Assembly (NCBI RefSeq): GCF_030704535.1
Contig: NC_081823.1
Coordinates: 2,388,501 to 2,452,500 of the forward strand
DNA from: Vitis vinifera
Taxonomy: Eukaryota > Streptophyta > Magnoliopsida > Vitales > Vitaceae
Direction of reading: 5' to 3'
DNA: 64,000 nt
The position numbers and the translations under genes are program-made. Shown piece after piece: positions 47,825-64,000 of this stretch. Under the pieces are notes generated by a model. It ran no database searches. It saw only the letters and a program-made list of their open reading frames with translations, and was not told where the DNA came from. Every line of letters begins with the position of its first letter. Position 1 is the stretch's first letter.

Positions 47825-50800
47825 AGTGTTAGCAATTTCTAACTAAGCTAGCACTTTTGAGTCAAGGCAAGTTTGAAAGATTTGAAATCAAAAGGCTGCA
47901 ACAAGTGATTGATATGTTCATGAGAGGTTATTGGGCATTTGTACTGCATAAAAATTGCATATAAGTTGTCTTACATGCATTGAAATTCAAAATTGTTTTT
48001 AACATTAAATTCTTTTTCCTTTAACTAAAATTTTAGTTTGAAATGTTTTTTTTTTTTTTAATTTAAAATCAGTTTCTTATCTTGAATTAGATTTTGATGT
48101 GTTTTTACTAGGATGTGCCTTTTTGTAAGTGGGGGGTGGTTAGGCTAGGGGCTAATGGGTATATGTATTATTTCTTCTTCTTGTTTTTTTTTAATTATTT
48201 TTAAGATTACCCCATTAACATACTTCAATAACTATATTCAAAATATGTGGCGATGAAAAACAATATTGAAATAAATTCATTCACATAAGTGAAAATGAAT
48301 GTGTGGAAACTCTTATCAAATATTCATTTAGGTGAAACACGAGTAATGTAGGACATTAACAATCAAATAAGGTGAGCTAGAGCTTCAATCTTTTAGGATT
48401 TAAGGAGAGGAACGAGAATAAAATTATGACAATGGGAAAAGAAAATAAAATATGGGAAGGATAAAGATAAAAATGAAAAAATAGGAAACATTTTAGTCTT
48501 GGTAAGGCTTTCTAAGAGTTTGACCTAAAATAAAGCAATCGAGTCTCACACTTAGAGGAAATTTTTGTCATGCAACAATCCCATCAAAATGTTGTAATAC
48601 AACTAAACAATTTTAATGAGATTATGAAGTTGTTAGAAAAGAGTCAAGAAAAACAACCAATTGAAGATGAGGCTATAAACCATCAATTCGGACAATCATC
48701 CAATAGACCACTTGGAGAATAATGCAATTTAATGATGAGAAATTGAAGAAGGGGCAAAATTAGAGACATTTGTCTAGGGGTTGATGTAGAGAGTTCCAAA
48801 ATCTTTGAGCAAGATGATGATGTGAGGAAAATGGTACACCTTGAAGTTGCTGAATTTTATGGAAAATGAGATCCAACAACTTATCTTGATTGAATTATGT
48901 CAATGAAAGATTCTTTGATTGGTGCGCTATGACCGACAATAGAGAAGTTCATTTATTGAGTTAAACTTTGATGGCTGTGCTCTAGGTAACCCCAGCTAGC
49001 TGGAAATTGGAGGTGTGATTATGGATCATTATGGTATGGTGTTGAGAGCCTTCTCTAAATTGGCAGGAGGGGATTCAGTTATTGAGGCAGGGATTTTAAC
49101 TCTTTTGGAGGTCTTTTTGTAGGCCAAGGCTTTGGTTCTTTCCAATTTTTTTGGTAGGGGAAGATTCTGCTGTAGTGATCTCATGCATGTCCAAGTTTGA
49201 GAGAGGTCCTTGGAAATACGACATGTGCCTTTGTCAAATCCTTGATTTAGCTAGCAGTTTGGGTTATTCCTTCTCTTGGTCCCCTCGTTCAACTAACAAG
49301 ATTGCAAATCATTTAGCTAAATGTGGAGCCAACATATGATTTCTTTTGTAGGGTATTTCTTCTGGCCTCAAGTTGTGCATTGTTAAATATAGCTATCTTG
49401 CTGATCTTGTTAGATTTTTCGTTTTTATTTATTTATCATCCTTTTATTTTGGAGGATTTTTCATTCTTTAGTTCTACTTAAAATTCATGTCAATGAATAG
49501 TTTGTTTCTGGGAAAAAAAGAAGAAAGAAACAATTTATATGCAATTTTAATGTAGTGCAAATACTAACTAAACTCATTTGCTTGCCAACCAGTTGCCTTT
49601 TTATTTCAAATCTTCCAACATTGCCTTGCTTCATGGCATAAAGTCTCCAAGGTTGGATTTGATTCAAACAATTACATAGCTAGCTTGGCCAGAAATTGTC
49701 AAAACTAGAAAAACATTAACAATTGGAGCTCTTTGGCCACTACCTGAACACCACTAAATACAAATATCTTAATAGCAAAGTATGTTTAACAAGTACAAAT
49801 TTTTTTTGAGAAATCATAGGCCAAATAACACCAAGGAAATGATGAGATCGTCAAAATGTATCAACTCAACCGTATCAATTCAATGAGATCTGAAGTTAGA
49901 TCCTAGGCTTGCCAGATACATAGTTGGAGGGGTCATGTATTTATGGTTTTCCTTCCTCAGTACTTGACTCCTGGACTTCTTCCTATGTTCAAAGATCCTT
50001 ACCTTCCTTTCATAATGGATCTTTTGTCCATATATAGGATCCCTTGAGTGTTTCTATAATTTCTAATAATGTGACAGAACCTTCCATTGGTATTGGAAAA
50101 CTTTGAGACATGTTTGCTGGTCATTGACGTACCTAGACATTGCCTTGATGGGTCATTTGTTATAACCTCGATTGCGAATATTGTAGAGAGAGTATTAAAC
50201 ACTGAAGGGAATTTCAATCTTTAGCCATTATATAGTGAAAGCATTTTGACAGTTGAGATTTTTGAGGTAATTGTTGGAAGGTGTTTCAAATTCATAATAT
50301 GGTTCAATTGATAATTCTATGAGAATTCCCTTTTAAAGTGAATATTGTATAAGAGATTTCTTGTATTGATTTTTCCTTACAGAAATAAGTTTCATTGCAG
50401 AATAAAAATGTGTTAAGAGGATCTCTTTAGATATTCCTAGGTCATAAAGACAATAGTAATGAGATGGATTGTGTCTATAGAAGCTATACCGAGTAAGTAG
50501 ACATGTGAAGAAGACATAGGAGACATCTGGTGCTTGGGTTGAGGACGGAAAAACTAGTAGTGTAGAAACATGTAATTATTTCAGGTTCAAATTTTGTATT
50601 TGCAATTCTCTTTCCTCTATGATGTTTTTTGTTAGTATAGAGGATTAATTTATTTTATTTTTAGATACAAGCATAATTGGTCGAATCGCATTAAAACCTC
50701 ATTTATCTCTGTTTGTGGATTAATTTGTCTTCACTATTGCTGCATAACATGTTGCTTCCATCCATCACAAGAAATTAGTTTCAGACCTTCCCACTTCCAT

Positions 50801-51428
50801 AACAGTAATCTCTATTACAATGGATGTTAATGTCCCATGCAACATAGGAGGTAGGTGAAGGTGTTTCCTCAAGTGGTGCGTTTATTGGAAATAATGAAGT
50901 AAAGTTTTGATTCACTTTTTCTGACAAAAGTAAAAGTATGGGTGATTCATTTGGAGTTATTTTTCTAACTATGTAAAATGCTGTAATTTCTCAATATGCG
51001 AAGTTCATTGGCGGGGCTGTTTGAGGCACTTGAGCTATCAACCTTGAGAAATGACCAGGCAATCTCCTAGACAATGACTACTAGGGATATAACTCACAGA
51101 TTGAACACAATATCAATTTAAAAAGCTGGAAATTAAGTACTTTTGATTTGTCTACATTTTGAAACTGGCTTATTTGTTGTAATATTGACTATTTTTCATG
51201 GCTGCAGCAACTGCAGTTGTTCTCTTCTGCTCCAACGTTCAATTTGCACTCTTCTGTGCTCTTGGTGTCAGTTATGCAGGTAACTTCAGGGCTTTCTCAA
51301 GTGTTTTTCTTTTGGCTTCCTTTCTTCCAATGATTTATTTTCCATTTCCAAATCCTTTTGTAGTGATGATTTTGCATGCCTCATTTCGGAAGCTGACTCC
51401 TGCAAAGCAACCTACCCCGGCAAGGTAG
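34030..51428 (+). CDS. PRA1 family protein (PRA1.H type)
   Basis: Exons 34030-34451, 38242-38378, 51208-51279 and 51364-51428 join in phase to give 231 residues. The protein reads MAFSSNPLSLSVPDAAFETW, then a Ser/Thr-rich linker. A conserved block DDFSGPTPSWTLAFVGFCDSY leads to RLRVHENVKRYARNYATLF and a hydrophobic pair FIICFACTLYQMPIALVGL and ISSLALWDLL. The C-terminus has a second hydrophobic pair (AVVLFCSNVQFALFCALGVSY) and VMILHASFRKLTPAKQPTPAR. PRA1 proteins are small membrane proteins that act on prenylated Rab GTPases in ER/Golgi traffic. The start at 34030 (CCCATGGC) is preferred to 34024 because it gives the conserved MxFSSNPLSL opening. Intron 2 is 12.8 kb and filled with LINEs; intron 3 is 84 nt, divisible by three and free of stops. 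Confidence 0.93.
35176..38024 (+). mobile_element. 5'-truncated LINE in PRA1.H intron 1
   Basis: Target duplication AAAATGCCATG at 35176-35186 and about 38014-38024. The element ends in a 3' UTR with TTTACTTATC followed by poly(A) (37999-38017). It starts inside ORF2, between the endonuclease and reverse transcriptase domains, so the promoter, ORF1 and endonuclease are absent. It belongs to the same broad family as the LINE at 41.5-47.8 kb (shared GDKAPGPDGF, LVLIPKKGGA, RGRQILDASL or close variants). Confidence 0.9.
35187..37886 (+). pseudogene. LINE ORF2 remnant: reverse transcriptase and zf-RVT
   Basis: Reverse transcriptase blocks are clear: GDKAPGPDGF, DFRPISLLGGLYK, KLDIEKAYDSINW (motif A), SKGLRQGDPLSPYLF and HLLFADDTIVF (catalytic FADD). 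The zf-RVT region has CFLCACEAESVDHLLIHC. The frame is broken twice, each time at a poly-G run: 30 G at 36718-36747 and 14 G at 37752-37765. After the second run the correct frame continues to a TGA at 37884-37886. Apart from these runs the reading frames are open, so the insertion is fairly recent. Confidence 0.9.
38520..39980. other. PRA1.H intron 2, left part, nothing recognised
   Basis: AT-rich intron sequence with short random open frames only. Confidence 0.55.
39981..41030 (-). mobile_element. Decayed 5'-truncated LINE (different subfamily)
   Basis: Minus-strand translation in broken frames gives SLFTFSS-KEAWVLDVW, ELELVERLLQKIQAFKVHRDVEDRVIW, FLVKSLYSILEP and KVAFFAWEASWGKVLTLDQLQRR, then ETVDHLLHC. 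These are the endpiece and zf-RVT region of a plant LINE ORF2. Several stops and frame changes are present. The 3' end is marked by a plus-strand T run at about 39981-39991. The right boundary is approximate. Confidence 0.75.
41270..41488 (+). mobile_element. LINE 3'-UTR stub, older than the LINE beside it
   Basis: A 3'-UTR-like sequence (TTATTTATC then 13 A at 41476-41488). Its left target duplication TTAGTGTTAGC is at 41270-41280. The matching right copy is at 47823-47833, because the minus-strand LINE 41495-47782 inserted exactly at its poly(A)/duplication boundary. Confidence 0.75.
41626..45272 (-). pseudogene. LINE ORF2: endonuclease, reverse transcriptase, zf-RVT; one frame break
   Basis: Residues 1-230 are an APE-type endonuclease (SWNVRG 7-12, QETK 37-40, GDFN 142-145, SDH 225-227). 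The reverse transcriptase spans about 440-760, with GDKAPGPDGF from 452, KLDIEKAYD 581-589 and FADD 691-694. The zf-RVT near the C-terminus has CYLCGCEEENANHILLHC. The first frame (45272-42204) is open for 1022 codons; the remaining 190 or so are in another frame down to the stop at 41626. Comparison with the sister copy at 35-38 kb suggests a one-base loss in a Trp codon near 42210. It makes target-primed cDNA in related elements. The ATG overlaps the ORF1 stop as ATGA. Confidence 0.93.
45269..47584 (-). CDS. LINE ORF1 (DUF4283-type RNA-binding protein)
   Basis: 771 residues from ATG 47584-47582 (MEERERPRERVCESEG). The first half has the plant LINE ORF1/DUF4283 pattern: SFAEVVKQK, GLAKMNEGKVLLEFELVNEAEKAL cut to its key words, WVRIVGLPISLWN and ENLCYSLSLWWE. 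The second half is polar and low in complexity, ending SINYEGGKKQN-VGGQVRGCQIMEFK. No CCHC knuckle is seen. The frame stays open upstream for 59 further codons through the captured host segment but has no ATG before IPMVARL, so MEER is the likely original start. The stop TGA overlaps the ORF2 ATG. Confidence 0.85.
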   Translation of the reverse strand: MEERERPRERVCESEGDERWSQGAIGDSVSHFQSGGRKRSFGIESKNFLVETEQKKGKMQILIVERKGDVSSWIKLGPASLGPLIEGLVSCSKDMRAGYWEKRWQEKGRFFSLVRGENKGGCFLRLGVIDRAKKRFSIFIPKGRGAKGGWILLAEALREMESRPGGQAGQEDKGKLWIPMWGKSFAEVVKQKCSNGDEVVRVNVDSRAIRANLEKLNQCLVGSWNPRRGEGEDLRSWGNQMSKAWGLKGNLGLAKMNEGKVLLEFELVNEAEKALVDGEIEVEGLVMRLEKWSQRTGCLSEEEKEGEAWVRIVGLPISLWNRDILSKIGEGCGGFVDIDEKTERKEEIQWARIRVRINEGKIPKMVEVCVENLCYSLSLWWETRPTMRVTSTIEKGKSIGADEEDEGGGAEGEVEGEVQPREGKRVRKVGGGSWLEEQLQKVDGTRKATHGSGRSTECSRGLGALQIRPKGKGIMQSGPIEMGFVVEPSGSEGLSPSSSFVVSIGQKGKMDSRRIKAWKPTVDIGLVEDGQRPMREPSGHLVEAQSRGPSSGSPIHECSLFWEKDELRRLREAEAFHKEQTKTDLALVEEAKRYVQPDCLSHAPPLSPSFIFGRIPVGEFCDLSGPGKKCDEDENPLQMIMGSESPLRKNGECWDLVEVSKSSTDDVEKDVSSDQIVPRVSKAGEEISWENSDLAKFSNFLGFSTEGLEKDIMEFLVKIRKRRERVHSKSILEKSKFERELKRLECSINYEGGKKQNVGGQVRGCQIMEFK
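47612..47782 (-). pseudogene. Captured exon of a 3-hydroxyisobutyryl-CoA hydrolase-like gene
   Basis: On the LINE sense strand the first 171 bases read EIHEPVLVEGRAKSRAA, ILNRPSDLNALTIPMVARLK, RLYESWEENSDLGFVIMK. This is the N-terminal part of the enoyl-CoA hydratase/HIBCH fold as seen in plant mitochondrial HIBCH-like proteins (LVEGKAKSRAAILNxPSxLNAL, then LKRLYESWEEN, then FVLMK before GSG). The match stops after MK, where an exon boundary is plausible, and the LINE leader follows (LLFKLGG, then MEERERP). The segment is in sense and in frame with ORF1. It lacks the CoA oxyanion-hole and catalytic residues, so it is not an enzyme. The family assignment is from memory of the fold's sequence. 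Confidence 0.8.
48540..48957 (+). pseudogene. Ty3/gypsy gag fragment
   Basis: Broken frames give NFNEIMKLLEKSQEKQPIED, then EVAEFYGK, PTTYLD, and FFDWCAMTDNREVHL, the order of words found in plant Ty3 gag capsid regions (a 'W' helix after 'xFYGK.DPxxYLDW'). Stops and at least one frame change are present. The similarity ends sharply near 48957, where LINE RNase H sequence begins. Sequence 47834-48540 shows nothing recognisable. Confidence 0.5.
48955..49530 (+). mobile_element. LINE RNase H remnant and 3' end
   Basis: Translation in two frames gives LNFDGCALGNPS, GGVIMDHYGMVLRAFSKLAG, IEAGILTLLE, then SAVVISCMSKFERGPWKYD and GYSFSWSPRSTNKIANHLAK. This is the C-terminal RNase H domain of a plant LINE, with one frame change near 49150 and one internal stop. 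The 3' side has AATGAATAGTTTGTTTCTGG followed by A-rich sequence, like the ends near 60.27 kb and 3.5 kb (minus strand). From 49530 to 51200 the intron shows nothing recognisable. Confidence 0.7.
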
Positions 51429-52290
51429 AATTAGGTTTCATCGATGTACAGGAAAACAAGCCTGTATACTCACTGTATACTTAGGTTACATCCCCTTTTT
51501 TTCCTCAGCTTTATTCTCTTTTTTCTTGTTTGCCTACCAAAAAAAACCAACGATGCAGAGAGACAAGGTCAATTTTGCTTCAACCTTTCTCTTGTACAAA
51601 CATGGGTGCCATTTGTAAGAGGTAAGGATCCATATGTTTCATGGGGGTGGATCATTTTCCTGTAGTGTTGATTAATTCTCTCATGGAAGAATTTTCATGG
51701 CCCAACCCCTTCGTCACAGAGGACACCAAGGCAGGAATCAGTCATCTGCTAGAACTGTTGTCTGCTGACAATTGTATTTGTTCACTTCATAAACCTTTAG
51801 CTCTTAGAATAGTTGGTAGTTTAATGTAAGACAGGACTATTTGAACATCAGTTTCAGCTCTTTGGTCAATTCTCAATTCTTATTGATCTCAAACAATAAG
51901 CTTGCAGCTGATAACATTCGTCTTTAAAATAGCACGCTACAAGAGTAAAATGGGAAAATGCTCGTAAAATAGATGGGTTCAATGTGAAAAAAATCTAACT
52001 CTAGGCATTATACCAGCAAAATTCTGGTGAGATGATACTTATTAATAAATACAATTAGGGTTATTAATATTACATTTTTACCATAATAAAAGCAACCTGC
52101 TAATCATACAGCAATGCTGCAGCTGCTACGAAACAAAAAATGTAAGGGGAAAAAATAGTAATGTCAGGATCAGAAGGGTGAAAAAATACATGTTGCTTAT
52201 AATGTTATGTACATTGAATCAAAAACAAATGCATAAACAGAAAACACACTATAAAGGGAAGGTGTAACAAATCCTTTTCCGGCATCATCT
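51429..52290. other. Convergent intergenic region, PRA1.H / MAP4K
   Basis: 862 bp between two converging stop codons; it must contain both 3' UTRs. No other feature is seen. Confidence 0.7.
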
Positions 52291-60179
<7,889 letters not shown>

Positions 60180-60259
60180 CTGCAAAATAAAATTTTCTAT
60201 TAAGGCAAATGATTTACCTGGGATTGTGCCAAAAAAGTGTAAATGTCATCACAACATGT

Positions 60260-63200
60260 TTTTTCAACAGAAACAAAGATTTCATTGCATCATGAATTAA
60301 AAAAGTATGGGAAGGATGAGTCATCCTTCAAAGCAGAATGAAAAAGGGAGAAAAGAGTCCCCAAAAACAGCCAAACAAGAGACCAAAATTTCTCAACTAG
60401 CAGTCCTATGCCCAGCCAAAGAATCCGCCAACTGGTTGGCCAAACATGGAAACCCCACAAAGGAAATCCCCAGCATTGAAGAAAAATATGAAATCCTATG
60501 CAACAAGAAGTCCAACTTTCCAGGACCTCTCTTCCTCTGACAAATGCAAGCAATAATTATTGCTGAATCACCCTTCACACTGATATGCTGAAACCCAAAG
60601 TGTAAGCCTAAGTCAAACCTGCCAAGTTCCTACAAAGCTAGCACCAAGTAGGCATTGGGAAAACCTCTAACCACTCCACTCTTATGATCTCGAAATACTC
60701 CATCAATTCCTATCTGTCCAGGATTGCTCACAGAACATCTGACAAAGTTGAGATTCAAACAGCTCAAAAGAGGAGGTGGGAGAACCAGTTCAAAATGCAC
60801 TAATGTGGCCTTCTCTCAGAACAAGCAGCTCTCTAATCCAGGATTATTGCATTTAAGCAGGAGCCTGAGAGTCCTGGAGCTACTAATACCCAGAGGGAAG
60901 AGAGAGAGTACACCACATTCTAAACTGTCTCCAACAAACTCCATCTATCCTTGAAGATCACAGCATCTCTCTCCAACCAAATCACCCACAGGAAAGCAAG
61001 CCTAGCCATGCAGTAAAGTGTTCTATGCCTCCCATTTTCTTCAAACCCACAAAAAGCAAAGCCATCATATCTGCTACCTCTCTAGGAGGTCCCCCATGCC
61101 AAACCAGCAGCTCTGAAAAGTCTACCCCATAACGACTGGATAGCAAAGAAAAGAGGTGATCTACTGATTCACTACTATTCAAATACATCACTCACCACTC
61201 AGGTCTAAGGGCTTTATGAGGCCTTTGTTGTAAGAGATCATAAGTCTTTGACCCTTTTATTAGCCATAAGCCAAGCGAGGCTCTCATCTTAGATGAAGTG
61301 TTGAATTTCCATATGAATTAACTAGGAGAAAAGTGACTGGTTTCCCTAGATTTGGCCAAACCAAAAGGTAAGTATGGGTGGACAAACACCAATAGAGGTC
61401 AAGGACCAAAATTCTGATATCCGGAACAAAGGTGATGGATATATAGTTTTTTTTTTTTTTAAAATAACTGAGGAACCTTTTATGGTTGAGCCCTTAGGAC
61501 TCTCTATGAGGACCTAAACCTCATGGTGCTGACTACCCTGCAACAACCTGCATCGGATACATTCAAGGTATCATCAGTGGCAAGATTTGAACCCAAGAGC
61601 ATGTGCCACTTACTGGACCACGCTTCCCAGTGTTCGCCTTAACCAACTAGACTACCATATGCCACTAAAGGTGATAGATATATAGATAACAGAGAATGCA
61701 ACAACATCGAAAGACCTTCACCTTCTTGGTTGGTCAAATTTCATTGAAAATCAAGATTCCATCACATGGAAGGAGAAGAATGGTCTAAAACAATAGAGAT
61801 GGTGGAATCCCTAGACCTGATAAGCGGATAGAGGTTGGGAAATTGGAAGTGCAGGAGTTGATGTTTCCACGAAATATCTTCCTCAAACGACTATAATAAC
61901 CTTATACCAAAGAGCATCACTTTCCATAGGAAAACTCCACAACCTCTTACCTAAGAGGGCTTTATCATTCAAGGAACTCCTACCAATACTTAGTCTCCTC
62001 CAACTTTGGGCCTGTAGACATTATTCCTGCCTATCAAACTCTCTCCTTTCCTGATCACAACAACCGAAACTCCACTGAATCCTCTTAATTCTAGAAACAA
62101 TATTAATTGAAATCTTGAAGACTAAAAGGAAATAAGAAGGAAATGACCTAAATTTGATTGACCAAGAGTGCTTTTACCTGCAACAGACAGGTAGGCCTTC
62201 TTCTACCCATCTAATCTCTTAAAGATGCTTCCTAAGATTAGATCCCAAAACATAGGAGCTATTGAATTTCCACGAAAATGAAGACTCAGATCAGAGAGAG
62301 TCCAATCAGTAATACTGCAACCTAAATCTATGGCTAATTTATTGAGACAATAGAGGTTGATATTAATTATAGATAAAGTGTTTTTACTTAAATTTACCTT
62401 AAGCCTGGGCACCTTGCAAAGGCTAATAGAATAAGTCTCCTAATATGAATATCCTCTTATCATATCTATCAGCACCATCCATGAATTGTAGATGTCTCTC
62501 CCTTTCTTTTCATGGCAAAAAAGCAATATACCAAAGTACACAGGATGAATCCAACAGGCACCAAAAGGCAATGCCACAAAAAAGAGAACACAAAAAACAA
62601 CTCTCTTAGCATGATCCCAACCAATCTATAGGCATTAAACCTTCTTTTATGTACAACCTAACCCATTTTATTTTATAGGTAAGAGCAATTGTATTAAAAG
62701 CGCCTAAAGCATACACGATGTATACAAGGCCCAAAAAAAAAGAGTGATACACAAAAAACAACGCCCTCGCCTCACTTATAGCTTAACCAATCAATAAAGA
62801 CAAATAAAGCCAACGTGCTAGACCCTAAATGCACTATGACCCACTCCAAAAACATGTACATAAAGGAGTGTAATATGGCATGGTCCACCAGCATCATTTC
62901 CAAAGACCCACCCCATAACCTTCCCTTAAGGCTCTTAGGAACCTCCAGCATGCTAAAGGGTTGTTACTAAGGAAAGAACATTTCAGCTTTTGATCAGACT
63001 GCTCCTCATTTTTTTACATCCATTGGAGATGTCACACTCTAACATGCCATCAACCCACTTGAAAATATTCAAGCAAGCCCCTATCCTACAACCTACATAT
63101 CAAAAAGAAAGGGAGAAACTGGGTCAATCTCCTCATATAATTTCCTTTGAGGCCTTAATCCATCCTTTTGCACACCCATTGACTAGCACAAAAAAGTTGC

Positions 63201-64000
63201 ATTCCAAAATCCAAGATCTCCAACTAGAGTGAAGACTACTTCTAAGTAAGATGAAATTCATCTCAATCTACATGATCATGGGCTTCATCGAAGTTACTTT
63301 TGAAACCATTCCTCCAAATCTGAAATTTTCAAACACCAAAATAGTTTTCTATTAATACTACATCCAATAGTTGTCGTTTCCAAAAAAGCTCCGTGCAAAG
63401 ATGCAATCATTTCTTGTAACAAAGCCAAGAGACGCTTAGGGAGCACCTTAGCCATGATCTTGTACAGAATAGTGACCAAGCTAATAAGCCTAAAATAATC
63501 AACCCTATTGGCAGAAGCGTTGTTAGGAACCATTGCAATGAAGGTTGTGTTGATCCTTGTGTTAAGAACCCTGCTATTATGAAAAACAGAGAAAAGATCC
63601 AATAAATTCCTTTCATACTGACCTGACATCCCTGAAAGAAACCTAAGGAAAAACCATCTGGACCCAAAAACAGCCTCTTTTATTTCTTCTTTTATAAAAG
63701 GTTGCTCTAATCAGCTAGCCCTTTGCTTGAAAATAGGGAACCAATCTTAACCCCTCAATCCTCCACTGGCCCTTATGGCTTCAATAAAGTTTCCCAAAAC
63801 AAAAAACAAAAACAAAATAAAAACCAAGGGTCTCTGCTATCTTTAGCCACTCTATTGAAGAATTTAGAGTGACAATCTCCTTCCTTCACCTATTTTATCC
63901 TAGATTTTTTTTCTCCAAGACACTTCTTCCTTCAGCAGAATTTTTCCTTGCTACAACTTCCTCTTGGCCCTAAGAGATTTCAGACAAACCTCCTGAACCT
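60260..64000 (-). mobile_element. Heavily decayed LINE (RT to RNase H), continues past the window
   Basis: Reading from right to left on the minus strand: GPDGFSLGFFQGC (63.66 kb), NTRINTTFIAMVPNNAS and DYFRLISLVTILYKIMAKVL (63.4-63.6 kb), LKVNLSKNTLSIININ and LAIDLGCSITDW (62.3-62.4 kb), a zf-RVT-like SSESVDHLF (61.2 kb), and an RNase H end SVKGDSAIIIACICQRKRGPG and ISFVGFPCLANQLADSLAG (60.4-60.6 kb). Frames are broken throughout. The plus-strand T run near 60260 marks a 3' end. Secondary 3' ends near 62500-62530 and 62660-62700 (with CAAAGTACACAGG or GCATACACGATGTATAC) show that further LINE pieces are nested inside. It fills the kinase intron upstream of 60179. Confidence 0.75.
61428..61685 (-). 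mobile_element. tRNA-derived SINE with 19-bp target duplication
   Basis: Direct repeats AAAGGTGATGGATATATAG (61428-61446) and AAAGGTGATAGATATATAG (61667-61685) flank a 220-bp insert. On the minus strand it starts with an A-box-like TGGTAGTCTAGTTGG and has a B-box-like GGTTCAAATCTTGCC about 65 nt downstream, the spacing of an RNA polymerase III internal promoter. It ends in a poly(A) (plus-strand T run from 61447). It inserted into the decayed LINE. Confidence 0.85.

Larger units (their letters stand above)
41476..47828 (-). mobile_element. Near-full-length LINE with ORF1, ORF2 and captured host sequence
   Basis: The element body is 41495-47782 (about 6.3 kb, minus strand). The 3' end is a T8 on the plus strand (41495-41502) preceded on the sense strand by TTTATCTATC. 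The target duplication is an A-run plus TTAGTG: 41476-41494 on the left; on the right a longer A-run (47783-47822) plus TTAGTG to 47828. It encodes ORF1 (771 residues) and ORF2 (EN-RT-zf-RVT) with one coding break in total. The 5' 171 bp are not LINE but a piece of a host gene (see 47612-47782). It lies antisense in PRA1.H intron 2. Confidence 0.9.

Noticed and set aside
46572-47846. Long plus-strand open frames (239 and 181 codons)
   Set aside because: Antisense shadows of LINE ORF1; Pro/Ser-rich composition mirrors the sense codons.

Overview
This window is nuclear DNA from a flowering plant (eudicot). The genes have introns with GT..AG junctions, intergenic DNA is very AT-rich, and the protein set is typical of plants: a plastid ribosomal protein with a transit peptide, an AP2/ERF repressor, PRA1, and a MAP4K-alpha-type kinase. 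LINEs, a Ty3 chromovirus remnant, a hAT-type element and a tRNA-derived SINE sit mostly inside introns. The overall character resembles grapevine (Vitis), but that is an impression, not a demonstrated match.

Layout. (1) 1297-5579 (+): plastid ribosomal protein S20, three exons. (2) 5.6-9.9 kb: mostly anonymous AT-rich DNA, with a GC-rich promoter-like block at about 8.56-9.0 kb. (3) 9926-10588 (+): single-exon ERF repressor of the ERF4/ERF8/ERF11 type. (4) 10.6-14.8 kb: ACGT-element-rich intergenic DNA and a decayed nuclear copy of plastid rps11. (5) 14854-19387 (+): five-exon yippee-like protein, with a 0.9-kb non-autonomous hAT-like element in intron 1. (6) 22561-25311 (+): three-exon Ser/Arg/Lys-rich nuclear-type protein. 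(7) 26180-33536 (-): seven-exon organellar PrmA-like ribosomal protein L11 methyltransferase, with a deleted Ty3 chromovirus in one intron and a LINE 3' stub in another. (8) 34030-51428 (+): PRA1-family protein (PRA1.H type), divergent from the methyltransferase. Its 696-nt coding sequence is spread over 17.4 kb by LINE insertions in introns 1 and 2. (9) 52291-60179 (-): sixteen 3' exons of a Ste20/GCK-type MAP4K kinase. Its N-terminal exons lie beyond the right edge, past an intron filled by a decayed LINE carrying a SINE.

All exon models were derived by hand. The reading phase closes exactly across every junction: 183, 127, 597, 367 and 231 residues for the complete multi-exon genes, and 609 residues for the partial kinase. 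The most unusual object is the almost intact LINE at 41.5-47.8 kb (minus strand). Its 5' end is an in-frame piece of a host enoyl-CoA hydratase/3-hydroxyisobutyryl-CoA hydrolase-like gene, fused upstream of ORF1, and ORF1 and ORF2 overlap in an ATGA. This LINE inserted into the poly(A)/target-duplication boundary of an older LINE stub, so the insertion order can be read directly.

The host genes are unrelated single loci, as expected in a plant genome, and form no operon or pathway. What links them is the architecture: tightly spaced exons with retroelements tolerated in introns on either strand.
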